This document shows positions 63,554-64,000 of a DNA stretch of 64,000 nt, piece after piece. Origin of the DNA: Torymus aiolomorphi. Taxonomy: Eukaryota; Arthropoda; Insecta; Hymenoptera; Torymidae. Each line of letters begins with the position of its first letter. The first letter of the stretch is position 1. A program made the translations under genes and the position numbers. The stretch is from positions 86,697,948-86,761,947 of the forward strand of contig CM070873.1 in assembly GCA_036365515.1 (NCBI GenBank). Direction: 5' to 3'. Below the pieces are notes generated by a model. That model did no database searches. It saw only the letters and a program-made list of their open reading frames with translations, and was not told where the DNA came from.

Positions 63554-64000
63554 TTAAGAATTGTCATTGAAATAATTTTCAGTTTTGAAAATATTTGGAG
63601 GTTGATAAGTAGCTTGTGGAGATAAGTTTGATGTCGATTCCGATGGTTTTTTCTATAAAAGATATTTTGTTAAAATGAGAAATATTTTTGTTAAAATGAG
63701 AAATATTTTTGATAAAATTTATTATTATATATAGTAATTAATATGCAAATATAAAATTAATCAATAATCAAATAATCAAAGATATTACTGATATACTTAC
63801 GAAAAAAGAGAAAGGATTCAACACAGTAAATTTTTTTTCTGAAGAACCTAGACATGATTCTGCAATATCCATATTAGATTCAAGAGTGGCAAGGTCTAGT
63901 TTCATTTTTGTTATAAATAAGTCCAAAGCATCAATTCTTTTGAAAAGGCTGTTAAGTTGAGTTCGGAGCATGCGACTGCGAGGGATATTTTCTGTTATAG
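63554..64000 (-). CDS. Bloc1s4: BLOC-1 subunit 4 / cappuccino, 3' part (runs off the window)
   Basis: Subunit of BLOC-1, which sorts cargo to lysosome-related organelles. Minus-strand exons are 63801-64000 (partial) and 63554-63652, joined in phase 0. The readable protein (98 aa) has the helical segment RIDALDLFITKMKLDLATLE, which aligns with RIDRLEAFVRMV of vertebrate BLOC1S4, then LNPFSFF and the C-terminal PPNIFKTENYFND, matching the VLFRTEDYF ending. No stop is seen upstream to 64000, so the 5' part lies beyond the edge. The donor GTAAGT and acceptor TTTTATAG are good. Confidence 0.85.

Overview
The window looks like arthropod, most likely insect, nuclear DNA. It carries intron-containing single-copy animal genes with GT/AG introns, GC-rich first exons at two genes, long AT-rich introns and intergenic DNA, and insect-type retroelements (an R1-clade non-LTR element and a Penelope-like element). 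A hymenopteran is my guess, but nothing here proves the order. All annotation was done by reading; no database search was run.

Six cellular genes can be supported. From left to right they are Rab8 (+, 4 exons, 1250-15731), a coiled-coil protein I cannot name (-, 4 exons, 17084-20959), CLP1 RNA 5'-kinase (-, 3 exons, 21429-23014), isopentenyl-diphosphate isomerase (+, 2 exons, 26374-27526), the oligosaccharyltransferase subunit STT3B (+, 7 exons, 33068-36890), and the 3' end of BLOC1S4/cappuccino (-, running off the right edge, 63554-64000). They do not form an operon or a shared pathway. Rab8 and BLOC-1 both act in membrane traffic, STT3B in ER glycosylation, CLP1 in RNA processing and IDI in isoprenoid synthesis (in insects, juvenile hormone precursors). 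All spliced models close in frame at lengths close to their families.

Most of the rest is layered mobile DNA. Rab8 introns 1 and 2 hold TTAA-flanked foldback MITEs, a 551-bp TIR element with a 9-bp target duplication, and a 1.1-kb element with minisatellite arms. The coiled-coil gene's introns hold several palindromes that share ends and core but differ in their arms. Between IDI and STT3B lie a 5'-truncated Penelope-like element with an inverted copy of its own 3' end, two candidate hammerhead ribozymes and a 16-bp target duplication, and then nested Harbinger/Tourist-like MITEs just upstream of STT3B.

From 38.4 to 62.9 kb the window is almost entirely mobile. A repeat is interrupted by a 786-bp E-box-rich hairpin element, and its uninterrupted copy at 60 kb gives the empty site. 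A decayed R1-clade retrotransposon (40.0-45.3 kb) abuts a long decayed mobile-element gene (45.4-58.8 kb) that encodes a PIN/XPG-like nuclease region and a C-terminal CXC domain. That gene is split by two independent insertions: a 3544-bp TIR transposon with an intact transposase-like ORF (TSD ATGA), and a 5471-bp TIR element filled with 288-bp and about 145-bp tandem repeats (TSD ACA). Removing either insertion restores the host reading frame at its junction. These nested elements and the variable-arm palindromes are the most unusual content.
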